Origin: Magnetospirillum sp. 64-120
GTDB taxonomy: Bacteria > Pseudomonadota > Alphaproteobacteria > Rhodospirillales > Magnetospirillaceae
Length of the DNA: 64,000 nucleotides
Direction of reading: 5' to 3'
NCBI GenBank assembly: GCA_001898825.1
Contig: MKVK01000011.1
Span: 124,001-188,000 of the forward strand
Below are positions 45,240-54,347 of this stretch, piece by piece. Made by a program: the position numbers and the translations under genes. Position 1 is the first letter of the stretch; each line of letters begins with the position of its first letter. The notes beneath the pieces are model-generated. The model was given only the letters and a program-made list of their open reading frames with translations, did no database searches and had not been told where the DNA came from.

Positions 45240-45904
45240 AAACGGCCTTGTTCGTGCAGCGAAGCCAAGCCAGCGGGGTCCACAACCTCGACCCGGCCGC
45301 GGAACAGCCCGACCCAGCCCCGCCGTTCGAAATCCTTCAACTGGCGGCTGACCACTTCGCGGGCGGTCCCCAACTCGGTGGCGATGTCCTGATGGGTGGC
45401 CTTGATGGCGCCATCCGTGCCGGCATGGGTGCACAACCAGCCGGCCAAACGCAGGTCGATACGGCCAAAGGCCACTTCCTCGATCAACATCAACAGGTCG
45501 GAAATGCGGGTGGCGTAAGCGGAAAAGACGAAATCGCGAAAGGCTTCCGATTGCCCCAGCAAGGTGCGGAAGGCAAAAGCCGGCACCACCAGCGCCTTGA
45601 CCTCGGTCTCGGCGACGCCTTCGGCGGTGTAGTCGCCATGGGTGATCAGGCAGTTGGTGGTCAGCACGCAGGATTGGCCGCTTTCCACCCGGTACAGCAC
45701 GATCTCGCGGCCGCTTTCCGACACCTTCTGCACCCGCACCGAGCCTTCCATCACCAGCACGTAGCTGGTGCAGGCCGAGCCGTCATGAAACACCGGAGTG
45801 CCGGCGGGCAGGGTGACCACCCGGGCGGCGCCGTCCAGCACATGGGCGGAACCCGGATCCAGCCGGGCGAATTGCGGAAAGGTCTTGGCGATTTCTGCGT
45901 TCAT
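45236..45904 (-). CDS. Crp/Fnr-family transcriptional regulator
   Basis: 222 residues. An N-terminal cyclic-nucleotide-binding-type beta-roll (about 15-130; VVTLPAGTPVFHDG and EGSVRVQKVSESGREIVLYRV), a long dimer helix, and a C-terminal HTH (about 168-215; THQDIATELGTAREVVSRQLKDFERRG). There is no N-terminal four-cysteine cluster, so it is not an oxygen-sensing Fnr. Scattered cysteines (SACTS, SCVLTTNC) exist. The effector is unknown. The likely target is the DUF2892 gene immediately downstream. Confidence 0.9.
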   Translation of the reverse strand: MNAEIAKTFPQFARLDPGSAHVLDGAARVVTLPAGTPVFHDGSACTSYVLVMEGSVRVQKVSESGREIVLYRVESGQSCVLTTNCLITHGDYTAEGVAETEVKALVVPAFAFRTLLGQSEAFRDFVFSAYATRISDLLMLIEEVAFGRIDLRLAGWLCTHAGTDGAIKATHQDIATELGTAREVVSRQLKDFERRGWVGLFRGRVEVVDPAGLASLHEQGRL

Positions 45905-45947
45905 GGCAACGCAGTGTGCCGCAGCCGCGAAGACGGGGAAAGAGGGA

Positions 45948-46460
45948 TTACACTTCCTCGATGTGGCACGACAGGCCCAGTTCGCCGGCGGTGTTGGTGA
46001 CGGTGGCCAGGCAGGTCTGGGCGCGGTCGGCGATGTTGACCGAAAACCGCGTCACATACAGGTTCTGTTCGGGCACCCGTTGGGCGTCCATGCGGACGAT
46101 GTTGGCGTTGAACTGGCCGAAAACCTCGGACAGGCGGGCCACCAGCCCGGGGCGGTCGCCGCCCGAAACGATGACCCGATGGGTGATGCGGCCCTGGGCG
46201 CCATGGCTGGAATCCAACTCGAAGGGGCGGACGTCGACGCGGGCGCCGACCAGTTCGGGCAGGCTGTGCAGGGCTTGGCCCAATTCATGCGCCGTGGTGT
46301 CGGGGGGCAATTCGCAGACCGAGTTGAATTCGGCCCCGGCGCCCAGCATGGCGAAGCTGCTGTCCCCCAGGTTGACGCCCATGTCGAACAGGCAGCCGGT
46401 GATGGCGGCGACCAATCCGGGGCGGTCGGGGCACGACACGGAAATCATCACGGCGGTCAT
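45948..46460 (-). CDS. Tandem ACT-domain protein (GcvR-like)
   Basis: 170 residues with two ACT-type domains: VMISVSCPDRPGLVAAITG at the N-terminus and RVIVSGGDRPGLVARLSEV near residue 95. This layout matches glycine-cleavage-system regulator GcvR and related amino-acid sensors. It likely binds an amino acid and regulates by protein contact; the partner is not visible here. No gcv genes are in the window. Confidence 0.8.
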   Translation of the reverse strand: MTAVMISVSCPDRPGLVAAITGCLFDMGVNLGDSSFAMLGAGAEFNSVCELPPDTTAHELGQALHSLPELVGARVDVRPFELDSSHGAQGRITHRVIVSGGDRPGLVARLSEVFGQFNANIVRMDAQRVPEQNLYVTRFSVNIADRAQTCLATVTNTAGELGLSCHIEEV

Positions 46461-46561
46461 GGGACGTTCTCCTGGCGGTCAGCTTCGCCATGATGCGCCA
46501 AGGGGCGATGAATTCAAGGCCGTGTTGACGTATATTGACGCCGGAATTTTGGGGAAGGGTG

Positions 46562-47011
46562 ATGAACGGGCGTTTTATCGGAAGCATGGTGCTGGCCGTG
46601 GCCGCTGTTTCAGCGGGGACGGCATGGTGGTGGCAGGGCAAGAACCGCATCGACGCGTCGGATCTGCAAGCCGTTGACCGGGGCAGGGTGGTTTACGCCA
46701 AGGCCTGCGCCGAATGCCATGGACAGGACCTGCAGGGCGAAGCCGATTGGCGGGTGCGCAAACCCAATGGCGAATTGCCGGCGCCGCCTCATGATGCCAG
46801 CGGCCATACCTGGCATCACGACGATGAATACCTGTTCGCGGTGACCAAGCACGGCTTGGCCCGTTTCGCGCCGCCCGACTACAAAAGCGCCATGCCGTCT
46901 TTCGTCGGCAGCCTCAGCGACGCCGACATCCGCGCCGCCTTGGCCTATATCAAGTCCACCTGGCCGGAAGAAATCCGCAAGCGCCAGGAGGCATTGAATC
47001 AAAAGCGCTGA
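46562..47011 (+). CDS. Membrane-anchored or periplasmic monoheme cytochrome c
   Basis: 149 residues from ATG 46562 (AAGGGTG upstream). An N-terminal hydrophobic segment (IGSMVLAVAAVSAGTAWWW) acts as signal or anchor. The heme motif is CAECH, in GRVVYAKACAECHGQDLQG. A probable axial Met lies in SAMPSFVG. It ends with a charged helix. Single-domain cytochrome c of this type carries electrons in the periplasm. The last 13 bases overlap the convergent phosphoesterase gene. Confidence 0.88.
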   Translation: MNGRFIGSMVLAVAAVSAGTAWWWQGKNRIDASDLQAVDRGRVVYAKACAECHGQDLQGEADWRVRKPNGELPAPPHDASGHTWHHDDEYLFAVTKHGLARFAPPDYKSAMPSFVGSLSDADIRAALAYIKSTWPEEIRKRQEALNQKR

Positions 47012-47781
47012 GCGGCGGTCTGCCAGGTCTCGCCCTGTTTGACGAAATCGTGGACATGCAGCGTATGAAAGGCCGAACCGCCCCAGCCGCGGATGTCCAC
47101 GCTGAGGCGCGGATAGTCGAAGCGGATCAGGGCGAAGCCGTTGGCGTCCTGGCGCAGGCGGGTCGAACAGGCGGTCGAGGCCTGGACCAGCACGCAGGAT
47201 CCGTGGTGCGGCGTGGTGATCAGTTCCACATGGGCCTTGTGGACATGGCCGGTCAGGATCAGGTCGATGCCGTTTTCCACCAATGTGTCGAAGGAATGCC
47301 CCGAACGCGCCGTGCTGGGCGGGTGGTGCAGGAAGGCGATCTTGCAATGGTGGTCGGCGGCTTCGGCCAGTTCGCTGCGCACTTCGTCTAGGTGGTGGCT
47401 GCGCAGCTTGCCGCTTTGCCAGCGCAGATGACGCGTGCTGTCCAGGCCGATGGCGACGATTTCGTCGTCGCTGTAACAGGTGGCCTGGGCCAGTCCGGGC
47501 AGGTGTTTCTCGAACTTGGCGCGTGGCGACAGCAGCCGTTTCAGCGGTCTGTAAAAAGGCGCCAGGTCGTGGTTGCCCGGCACCACCAGGACCGGGGCGC
47601 CCAAACGTTCCAGAAAGGTGCGGGCCTCGGCGAATTGGTGGCTTTTCGCCCGCTGGGTCAAGTCCCCCGAGATGATGACCAGATCGGGCTGGTGGCCCGC
47701 CATGTCGACGACCAGCGCTTCCACCACCGCCGGGTCGGCCTTGCCGAAATGCAGGTCGGAAAGATGGGCGATCAGGCGCAT
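46999..47781 (-). CDS. Calcineurin-like metallophosphoesterase
   Basis: 260 residues. The five metallophosphoesterase blocks are visible: HLSDLHFG, IISGDLTQ, VPGNHD, FLHHPP and TGHVHKAH. They bind two metals, and the class hydrolyses phosphomonoesters or diesters, including cyclic nucleotides (CpdA-like). The exact substrate is unknown. It starts within the end of the lipid-kinase gene (ten-base overlap), so the two are coupled. Confidence 0.9.
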   Translation of the reverse strand: MRLIAHLSDLHFGKADPAVVEALVVDMAGHQPDLVIISGDLTQRAKSHQFAEARTFLERLGAPVLVVPGNHDLAPFYRPLKRLLSPRAKFEKHLPGLAQATCYSDDEIVAIGLDSTRHLRWQSGKLRSHHLDEVRSELAEAADHHCKIAFLHHPPSTARSGHSFDTLVENGIDLILTGHVHKAHVELITTPHHGSCVLVQASTACSTRLRQDANGFALIRFDYPRLSVDIRGWGGSAFHTLHVHDFVKQGETWQTAAQRF

Positions 47782-48683
47782 GACTTGTCCCTGGCCATCA
47801 GCACGCGCAGCGATCGGGGGTGGCTGCGGAACACCAAGGGGGCCCGCAGGACCGTCACTTCGCCGTCCAGGGACAGCATCATGCGGCTTTTGCGGCTGGT
47901 GACCACCACCTGGTCGGCGCTGAATACCGTCAATAGGCGGTTGACGCGCCAGCGCCCGAAAAAGGCGTTGAGCGCCAGCCACAGCAGCCCCAGGCGCGAG
48001 GTGGTCTTGGCCACGTGCACCATCAGTTCCCCGCGATCCAGGGTCTGGCGCGACGGCGGCAGGTGCAGCGGGGTTTCCGCCCAGGCGTTGTTGGAAATGA
48101 CGACGATGGGGGTCAGCAGCGACGAACTGACGCCGCCGGCGCTGATTTCCACCCGCATCAGCGGATAACGGCGCAGCGCCCGCAACGCCGCCAGGGCGAA
48201 GGCCGGCCATTTGCCCAAGCCCTCGGCTTGCAACTTGTCACGCCGCCGCACCACCCGGGGATGCATGCCCAAGGACGCCCAGATGGCGAAGGGCAGGCCG
48301 TTGACCTCGGCCAGGTCGATGTCGGCGGCATGGCCCTGGCCCAGGGCGGCGGCGGCGGCCACCGGATCGGTCGGCAGACCCAGGTCGCGGGCCAAAAGGT
48401 TCAAGGTGCCCAGCGGCAGCAGGCCCAGCGGCTTGTCGCGGCCCAGTCCGGCCAGGATGGCGGTCAGGAAGGTGCCGTCGCCACCGCCGACCACCACCGC
48501 GTCCACGTCCTCGCGACGGGCCCAGGCGGCCAGGGTGGCGGCCAGTTGCCGCTTGCCGGTGATTTCCACTTCCACGTGATGGCCCTGCTCCCCCAGTTTC
48601 TCGGCCATGGCCGCGACGGTGGCGTGCAGGGGAAGGCGGCGGAAGGTTCCGGCCGAACGGTTGACGACAAGGGCGATGCGCAT
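47772..48683 (-). CDS. Diacylglycerol kinase-family lipid kinase (YegS-like)
   Basis: 303 residues from ATG 48683. N-terminal DAGK_cat domain with VVNRSAG, the nucleotide-site VVGGGDGTFLTAI and PLGTLNLLARDLG; the C-terminal beta domain ends with VTVLRAPLVFRS and SLDGE, as in YegS/BmrU kinases. It phosphorylates a lipid alcohol such as diacylglycerol or a related lipid. Codon 1 is ATG with weak ribosome site (GGATC). Coupled to the phosphoesterase gene downstream. Confidence 0.9.
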   Translation of the reverse strand: MRIALVVNRSAGTFRRLPLHATVAAMAEKLGEQGHHVEVEITGKRQLAATLAAWARREDVDAVVVGGGDGTFLTAILAGLGRDKPLGLLPLGTLNLLARDLGLPTDPVAAAAALGQGHAADIDLAEVNGLPFAIWASLGMHPRVVRRRDKLQAEGLGKWPAFALAALRALRRYPLMRVEISAGGVSSSLLTPIVVISNNAWAETPLHLPPSRQTLDRGELMVHVAKTTSRLGLLWLALNAFFGRWRVNRLLTVFSADQVVVTSRKSRMMLSLDGEVTVLRAPLVFRSHPRSLRVLMARDKSCA

Positions 48684-48846
48684 GATCCGGTCAAGATGGC
48701 GGCGGGGAAGCCCAGAATATCGCAACCTTGGTCATGTGGCACGTAACCAATGTGGTCGAATTGACCGATGCTGTGCACAGAGGGTAAGGTTGCACAATGT
48801 CGGCATGACAATTGTCAATTGCATGGGCGGGGGCCAAGGCGAAACC

Positions 48847-49962
48847 ATGATCCAGTTGTCAGCAGCGCATCGCGGAATAGCGGAACGGCTGATTTGCCTG
48901 CATGACGAGATCAAGGCTGAAAATTCGCTGGTGGCGCTCAGCCGGATTGCCGTTGCCCTTTACGATCCGGCCACGGACATCCTGAAGACCTTCATCCATT
49001 CGTCCGACGGCGACAATCCGGTGGACGGTTCGTCGGCCTTGATGGCGGGCAGCCCGTCGCTGATGCAACTGGCCTCGACCGGGGCGCGGCGCATCGTCAA
49101 CGACCTGGGGCCCGCCGCCCGTTCAGGCCGCGAATTCGCCCGCAAGCTTTACGATGCCGGTTACCGCTCCAGCTATACGGTGCCCATTTCCAACAAGGGG
49201 ACGCTGTACGGCTTTTTGTTCTTCAACTCGTTTCAGGACGGCTTTTTCCAGCCCCCGGTGATCCAGCGCCTGCGTCCCTATGCCGAGCTGATCTCGCTGG
49301 CGGTGATGCGCGAACTGGATACCGTCCGCATGATGCAGGCGGCGGTCAAGGTCATCCGCTCGGTCAGTTCGGCGCGGGACGAGGAAACCGGATCCCATCT
49401 GGCCCGCATGGCCCATTACGCCCGGCTGATCGCCACCAAGATGCACGACCGCCATGGCCTGACCGACGAATATATCGAGTTCCTGTTCCAGTTCTGTCCG
49501 CTGCACGACGTGGGCAAGGTGGCGGTGCCCGATTCGGTGCTGCTGAAGCCCGGCAGCCTGACCACCGACGAATTCGAGCAGATGAAGGGCCACGTGGCCA
49601 AGGGCGTCGAAATCATCGACCTGATGATGCGCGATTTCGGCCTGAAGACCATGCCGTATTTCGACGTGCTGCGGAACATCGTCGCCTATCACCACGAAAC
49701 CCTGGACGGGCGGGGCTATCCCTATGGCCTGAGCGGTGGTCAGATTCCCGTCGAATCGCGCATCGCCGCCGTGGCCGACGTGTTCGACGCCCTGACCAGC
49801 GTGCGCCCCTACAAAGCCGCCTGGACCAACGAGGAGGCGTTGAACCTGCTGCGCCGCAATGCCGGGGTCAAATACGATCCCGAATGCGTCGAGATATTGG
49901 CGTCCAGCGGCCAGGAAATCGCCCATATCCAGGCCCGCTTCATCGAAACCGTATATGATTGA
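48847..49962 (+). CDS. GAF-like domain / HD-GYP cyclic-di-GMP phosphodiesterase
   Basis: 371 residues from ATG 48847 (AAGGCGAAACC upstream); ATG 48805 is an alternative. Residues ~5-160 form a GAF-like sensor (AVALYDPATDILKTFI, YTVPISNKGTLYGFLFF). The HD-GYP domain follows, with HD at 220-221 (PLHDVGKVAVPD) and HHETLDGRGYPYGL, so the catalytic site looks complete. The domain order differs from the receiver-HD-GYP protein at 26.6 kb, giving two c-di-GMP-degrading inputs in the window. No receiver domain is present, so it should respond to a ligand or redox cue. Confidence 0.92.
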   Translation: MIQLSAAHRGIAERLICLHDEIKAENSLVALSRIAVALYDPATDILKTFIHSSDGDNPVDGSSALMAGSPSLMQLASTGARRIVNDLGPAARSGREFARKLYDAGYRSSYTVPISNKGTLYGFLFFNSFQDGFFQPPVIQRLRPYAELISLAVMRELDTVRMMQAAVKVIRSVSSARDEETGSHLARMAHYARLIATKMHDRHGLTDEYIEFLFQFCPLHDVGKVAVPDSVLLKPGSLTTDEFEQMKGHVAKGVEIIDLMMRDFGLKTMPYFDVLRNIVAYHHETLDGRGYPYGLSGGQIPVESRIAAVADVFDALTSVRPYKAAWTNEEALNLLRRNAGVKYDPECVEILASSGQEIAHIQARFIETVYD

Positions 49963-50016
49963 CGGCCCGTGGCCTGGCGTGTTCCCCTGAATTCGCAGGT
50001 TCACGGGAACGAGGGG

Positions 50017-50871
50017 ATGGCGGTGCGGTTGATTTTTCCGCTGGTTCTGGCGCTGGCTTGCGCGTCTCCGGTCATGGCCGAACCCATGAGCGCCGGGCCG
50101 TGGGCGGCGGCCACCCAGCCCGCCGACGATAATCCGTCTTCCATCGGCAGCGCCGCCGCCGGTTGCCTGACCGGTGCCCAGGCATTGCCCCCGGACAGTG
50201 CCGGCCTGCAGACCCTGCGCCCCCAGCGCAACCGCGCCTGGAGCCACCCGCGTACCTTGGACTACCTGACCAAGCTGGGACACGACGCCCAGGCCCAGGG
50301 ATTGGCGCCGTTGTTGGTCGGCGACCTGTCGCAGCCGCGCGGCGGGCCCATGGCTTTTGGTCATGGCAGCCATCAGAACGGCCTGGATGTGGATATCTGG
50401 TTCCGCTTGCCGGGCAAGCCGCTGAAGGCGGCCGAGCTGTCCAGCCCGGTGCCGGTTTCCATGGTCAAGGGCCGCAAGGTCAACCCCAAGACCTGGGGGG
50501 CGAGACAGCTGAAGCTGCTGCAATTGGCCGCGGCCGACCCGCGCGTCGACCGTATTTTCGTCAATCCCGCCATCAAGGCCGCCGCCTGCAAGTCCAGCCA
50601 TGGCGACTGGCTGGCCAAGCTGCGTCCGTGGTGGGGGCACGACGAACATTTCCATGTCCGTCTGTCCTGCGCGGAAGGCGACACCAATTGCCAGCCCCAG
50701 GCGGCGGTGCCCCCCGGTGACGGCTGCGGGGCGGAATTGCAATCGTGGCTGAACAAGGCCACCATATTGCCTGACTTGGGCGAAAAGCCCAACACGCGGC
50801 GTCCCAACCTGCCGGCCATCTGTTCCGCCATCCTGGACCAGCCCGGCCCGCGTGAGGCGGCGAACCGCTGA
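50017..50871 (+). CDS. mepA: Penicillin-insensitive murein endopeptidase MepA
   Basis: 284 residues from ATG 50017 (GAGGGG upstream) with signal peptide MAVRLIFPLVLALACASPVMA. LAS-type zinc peptidase motifs are GHGSHQNGLDVDIW (His and Asp ligands) and WWGHDEHFHVRLSC (His ligands), as in E. coli MepA. It cleaves D-alanyl-diaminopimelate cross-links in the periplasm during wall growth. Six cysteines in the mature protein probably form disulfides. Follows the HD-GYP gene by 54 bases and could be cotranscribed. Confidence 0.93.
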   Translation: MAVRLIFPLVLALACASPVMAEPMSAGPWAAATQPADDNPSSIGSAAAGCLTGAQALPPDSAGLQTLRPQRNRAWSHPRTLDYLTKLGHDAQAQGLAPLLVGDLSQPRGGPMAFGHGSHQNGLDVDIWFRLPGKPLKAAELSSPVPVSMVKGRKVNPKTWGARQLKLLQLAAADPRVDRIFVNPAIKAAACKSSHGDWLAKLRPWWGHDEHFHVRLSCAEGDTNCQPQAAVPPGDGCGAELQSWLNKATILPDLGEKPNTRRPNLPAICSAILDQPGPREAANR

Positions 50872-50888
50872 TTTACTTGCATCACCGC

Positions 50889-50917
50889 TTGCAAAACGGC
50901 GCCGAAGCCTGTATCTA
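50889..50917 (+). promoter_or_regulatory. Predicted promoter of the rpsB-tsf operon
   Basis: TTGCAA and TATCTA separated by 17 bases. The start of rpsB is 129 bases downstream, leaving a ~120-base leader that contains a GGAACC/GGTTCC hairpin (about 50979-50997) and could bind S2 for autoregulation. Confidence 0.5.
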
Positions 50918-51045
50918 GCCGCCCACACACCGCACGCGGGGCCGCGTCGGCGTCTTTTGACGTTCGTCGCTCCGGTGCTGGAACCGACCATGGTTCCGGC
51001 TACTCCCGCGGAGGCTTAACCGGAGAAAGAAAAGGAATTCTCTCC

Positions 51046-51834
51046 ATGTCCATGCCGACCTTCACCATGCGCCAGCTCGTCGAAGCGGGCGTCCACTTCG
51101 GCCACAACACCCGCCGCTGGAACCCCAAGATGGCTCCGTTCCTGTTCGGCGTGCGCAACGGCATCCACATCATCGACCTGCAGCAGTCGGTTCCCATGCT
51201 GCATGCCGCCATGACCGCCGTTCGCAACGTCGTCGCCGGCGGTGGCCGCGTCCTGTTCGTGGGCACCAAGCGCGCCGCTTCCGACACCGTCGCCGAAGCC
51301 GCCAAGAAGTGTGGCCAGTACTATGTCAACCACCGCTGGCTGGGCGGCATGCTGACCAACTGGAAGACCATCTCGCTGTCGATCAAGCGTCTGCGCGAAC
51401 TGGACGAACAGCTGGCTTCGGGCGCCGTCGGCGGCCTGACCAAGAAGGAACAGCTGGTCCTGGCCCGTGAAAAGGAAAAGCTGGACCGCGCTCTGGGCGG
51501 CATCAAGGACATGGGCGGCCTGCCGGACATCCTGTTCATCATCGACACCAACAAGGAATCGCTGGCCGTCCAGGAAGCCAACAAGCTGGGCATCCCGGTG
51601 GTCGCCATCTTGGATTCCAACTCGGATCCGTCGGGCGTGCAGTTCCCGGTTCCCGGTAACGACGACGCCATCCGCGCCATCCAGACCTATTGCGATCTGA
51701 TGGTCGCCTCGGTGCTGGACGGCATCCAGGCCGAAATCGGCCGTTCGGGTGGCGACATCGGCGCCGCCGAGGAAGCCCCGGTGGAAGTGATCGCCGCCGA
51801 AGCCGTCGAAGGCGAAGCCGCTTCGGCCCAATAA
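51046..51834 (+). CDS. rpsB: 30S ribosomal protein S2
   Basis: 262 residues, with the S2 N-terminus [20 protein letters not shown] and conserved [21 protein letters not shown] and [12 protein letters not shown]. An acidic C-terminal extension ([15 protein letters not shown]) is common in Alphaproteobacteria. S2 binds late to the 30S subunit and recruits S1. A hairpin separates it from tsf. Confidence 0.98.
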   Translation: MSMPTFTMRQLVEAGVHFGHNTRRWNPKMAPFLFGVRNGIHIIDLQQSVPMLHAAMTAVRNVVAGGGRVLFVGTKRAASDTVAEAAKKCGQYYVNHRWLGGMLTNWKTISLSIKRLRELDEQLASGAVGGLTKKEQLVLAREKEKLDRALGGIKDMGGLPDILFIIDTNKESLAVQEANKLGIPVVAILDSNSDPSGVQFPVPGNDDAIRAIQTYCDLMVASVLDGIQAEIGRSGGDIGAAEEAPVEVIAAEAVEGEAASAQ

Positions 51835-51849
51835 GGCGAAGATTTCACG

Positions 51850-51882
51850 AAATGGCGGCGACACGCGTCGCCGCCATTTTGT
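51850..51882 (+). terminator. Strong hairpin between rpsB and tsf (partial terminator or attenuator)
   Basis: Perfect 13-bp stem AAATGGCGGCGAC/GTCGCCGCCATTT with a four-base loop, followed by TTGTT. It lies in the rpsB-tsf gap, where a partial terminator setting the S2:EF-Ts ratio is known in other bacteria. Confidence 0.8.
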
Positions 51883-51940
51883 TACGTAGATAGTGATTCG
51901 AACGTTTCTTCGAACAAACCTGACGAAGAGGAATGAACCC

Positions 51941-52867
51941 ATGGCCGAGATTACCGCTGCGCTTGTCAAGGAGCTGCGCGAAAAGACTGGCGCCGGCATG
52001 ATGGACTGCAAGAAGGCGCTGAACGAGACCGCTGGCGACGTGGAAGCCGCCATCGACTGGCTGCGCAAGAAGGGTCTGGCCGCTGCCGCCAAGAAGGCCG
52101 GCCGCGTCGCCGCCGAAGGCTTGGTCGCCATCGCTTCCGCCGGCACCAAGGGCGTGGCCGTCGAAGTGAACGCCGAAACCGATTTCGTCGCCCGTAACGA
52201 CCAGTTCCAGGGCTTCGCCAAGGGTGTCGCCGACGTGGCTTTGACCGTCGGCGCCGACGTGGACGCGCTGAACGCCGCCCAGTTCCCCGGTGCCGGCAAG
52301 ACCGTCGCCGAGACCCTGACCGGCCTGATCGCCACCATCGGCGAAAACATGAACCTGCGTCGCGCCGCCAAGCTGGAAGTCAGCCAGGGCGTGGTCGCCT
52401 CCTACATGCACTCGGCCGCCGCTCCGGGCCTGGGCAAGATCGGCGTGCTGATCGCGCTGGAATCGGCTGGCGACACCGCCAAGCTGGAAGCTTTGGGCAA
52501 GCAGATCGCCATGCACGTGGCCGCCGCCAACCCGCTGTTCCTGGATTCCGGCTCGGTGGACAAGGCCGCCCTGGAACGTGAGACCGCCGTTCTGACCGAA
52601 CAGGCCAAGGCCTCGGGCAAGCCGGCCGAAGTCATCGAAAAGATGGTGCAGGGCCGCATCCGCAAGTACTACGAAGAAGTCTGCCTGCTGGACCAGGTGT
52701 TCGTCATCGACCAGGAAAACAAGATTTCCAAGGTCGTCGAAAACGCCGGCAAGGACGTCGGCGCCCCCGTCAAGCTGACCGGCTTCGTGCGCTTCGCCCT
52801 GGGCGAAGGTATCGAGAAGGAAGAAAAGGACTTCGCCGCCGAAGTGGCCGCCCAGCTGGGCGGCTGA
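51941..52867 (+). CDS. tsf: Translation elongation factor Ts
   Basis: 308 residues from ATG 51941 (GAGGA upstream). The signatures [12 protein letters not shown] and [11 protein letters not shown] are present; the second contains the residues that displace magnesium from EF-Tu. EF-Ts exchanges GDP for GTP on EF-Tu. A terminator-like hairpin follows. Confidence 0.98.
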   Translation: MAEITAALVKELREKTGAGMMDCKKALNETAGDVEAAIDWLRKKGLAAAAKKAGRVAAEGLVAIASAGTKGVAVEVNAETDFVARNDQFQGFAKGVADVALTVGADVDALNAAQFPGAGKTVAETLTGLIATIGENMNLRRAAKLEVSQGVVASYMHSAAAPGLGKIGVLIALESAGDTAKLEALGKQIAMHVAAANPLFLDSGSVDKAALERETAVLTEQAKASGKPAEVIEKMVQGRIRKYYEEVCLLDQVFVIDQENKISKVVENAGKDVGAPVKLTGFVRFALGEGIEKEEKDFAAEVAAQLGG

Positions 52868-52895
52868 TCGGACGAAGGTTCGTTTCGTTTTGAAG

Positions 52896-52929
52896 CCGCC
52901 GCCAGGGGATTTCCTCTGGCGGCGGTTTT
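52896..52929 (+). terminator. Rho-independent terminator after tsf
   Basis: CCGCCGCCAGGGGA pairs with TCCTCTGGCGGCGG (14 bp, one G-T pair), followed by TTTTC. It separates the rpsB-tsf and pyrH-frr transcripts. Confidence 0.85.
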
Positions 52930-52973
52930 CGCCTGAACTCCGACATCAGGCGAGACAGAAGGGTGGAATGGTG

Positions 52974-52979
52974 TATGAT
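52974..52979 (+). promoter_or_regulatory. Possible -10 element upstream of pyrH
   Basis: TATGAT, close to the consensus TATAAT, 67 bases before the pyrH start and downstream of the tsf terminator. No good -35 box is placed at 16-18 bases, so it is weakly supported. Confidence 0.3.
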
Positions 52980-53045
52980 CGCCACCCGGAAAAAACCCGG
53001 CTAACAGCCGGGGACCGACCGCAATCCAAGCCTTTGGGGGCATTG

Positions 53046-53771
53046 ATGGCCAGCGACGCCAAATTTCGCCGCGTTCTCCTCAAGATCTCGGGCGAAGGAC
53101 TCATGGGGGATCGCGATTACGGTCTGGACAACACCACCGTGGAACGCATCGCCGCCGAAGTCCAATCCGTGCGCGACCTGGGTGTCGAAGTCTGCTGTGT
53201 GGTGGGCGGCGGCAACATTTTCCGCGGCCTGTCCGGCGCCGCCAAGGGCATGGAACGGGCCGCCGCCGACAACATGGGCATGCTGGCCACCGTGATGAAC
53301 GCCTTGGCCCTGCAAAACGCCCTGGAGGCCATTAACGTCGATACCCGCGTGCAATCGGCCATTCCCATGCCGTCGGTGTGCGAATCCTTCATCCGCCGCC
53401 GCGCCATCCGGCATCTGGAAAAGGGTAGGGTGGTGATTTTCGCCGCCGGCACCGGCAATCCGTTCTTCACCACCGACACGGCCGCCGCGTTGCGTGCCGT
53501 CGAAATGGGTTGTGACGCGCTTTTGAAGGCGTCGCAGGTGGACGGCGTCTATTCCGCCGATCCCAAGAAGGTCAAGGACGCCGTGCGTTACGACACCCTG
53601 ACCTTCCACGACGTCCTGGCCCGCGATCTGGCGGTGATGGACGCTTCGGCCATTTCGCTTTGCCGCGAAAACAACGTGCCCATCGTCGTCTTCGACATGC
53701 ACACCGACAAGGCTTTCGCCGAGGTGGTGTTGGGACGCGGGCGTTTCACCATTATCAAAGAAGGGGGTTGA
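53046..53771 (+). CDS. pyrH: UMP kinase
   Basis: 241 residues from ATG 53046 (GGGGGC upstream). Motifs [21 protein letters not shown] and [11 protein letters not shown] identify the hexameric bacterial UMP kinase of the amino-acid-kinase fold. It makes UDP for RNA, DNA and sugar nucleotides. The frame is open further upstream but the extra part has no PyrH similarity. Followed by frr after three bases. Confidence 0.97.
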   Translation: MASDAKFRRVLLKISGEGLMGDRDYGLDNTTVERIAAEVQSVRDLGVEVCCVVGGGNIFRGLSGAAKGMERAAADNMGMLATVMNALALQNALEAINVDTRVQSAIPMPSVCESFIRRRAIRHLEKGRVVIFAAGTGNPFFTTDTAAALRAVEMGCDALLKASQVDGVYSADPKKVKDAVRYDTLTFHDVLARDLAVMDASAISLCRENNVPIVVFDMHTDKAFAEVVLGRGRFTIIKEGG

Positions 53772-53774
53772 TCC

Positions 53775-54347
53775 GTGTCCACACCGACCAACTGGGGCGA
53801 TCTGAAGAAAGACATCGCCCATCGCATGGACAACACGGTCGAGGTTCTGAAGAAGGAATTCTCGGGCCTGCGCAGCGGCCGCGCCGCCGCGTCGCTGCTG
53901 GAGCCGGTCATCGTCGAAGCCTATGGCCAGACCATGCCGCTGACCCAGTGCGGCACCATCGGTGTTCCCGAACCCCGCATGCTGACCGTCCAAGTGTGGG
54001 ACAAGGGCCAGGTCAAGGCGGTGGAAAAGGCCATCCGTGACGCTGGATTGGGCCTGAACCCGCAGACCGACGGCCAGCTGGTCCGCGTGCCGATTCCGCC
54101 CTTGAACGAAGAGCGCCGCAAGGAACTGCAAAAGGTCGCCGGCAAGTATGCCGAACAGGCCCGCATCGCCATCCGCAATGTCCGCCGTGACGGCATGGAC
54201 ACCCTGAAGAAGATGGAAAAGGACGGCCATATCTCGGAAGACGAGATCAAGAAGCATGAAAAGGAAGTCCAGGGCCTGACCGACGAGACCATCAAGAAGG
54301 TGGACGAGACGCTGGCCCACAAGGAAAAGGAAATCATGCAGGTCTAG
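53775..54347 (+). CDS. frr: Ribosome recycling factor
   Basis: 190 residues from GTG 53775 (GGGGG eight bases upstream). Conserved RRF segments are [34 protein letters not shown] and the final helix [17 protein letters not shown]. It releases ribosomes from mRNA after termination together with EF-G. uppS begins at the next base. Confidence 0.97.
   Translation: MSTPTNWGDLKKDIAHRMDNTVEVLKKEFSGLRSGRAAASLLEPVIVEAYGQTMPLTQCGTIGVPEPRMLTVQVWDKGQVKAVEKAIRDAGLGLNPQTDGQLVRVPIPPLNEERRKELQKVAGKYAEQARIAIRNVRRDGMDTLKKMEKDGHISEDEIKKHEKEVQGLTDETIKKVDETLAHKEKEIMQV

Noticed and set aside
45236-45904. Oxygen-sensing Fnr.
   Set aside because: The N-terminal cysteine cluster required for the 4Fe-4S centre is absent.
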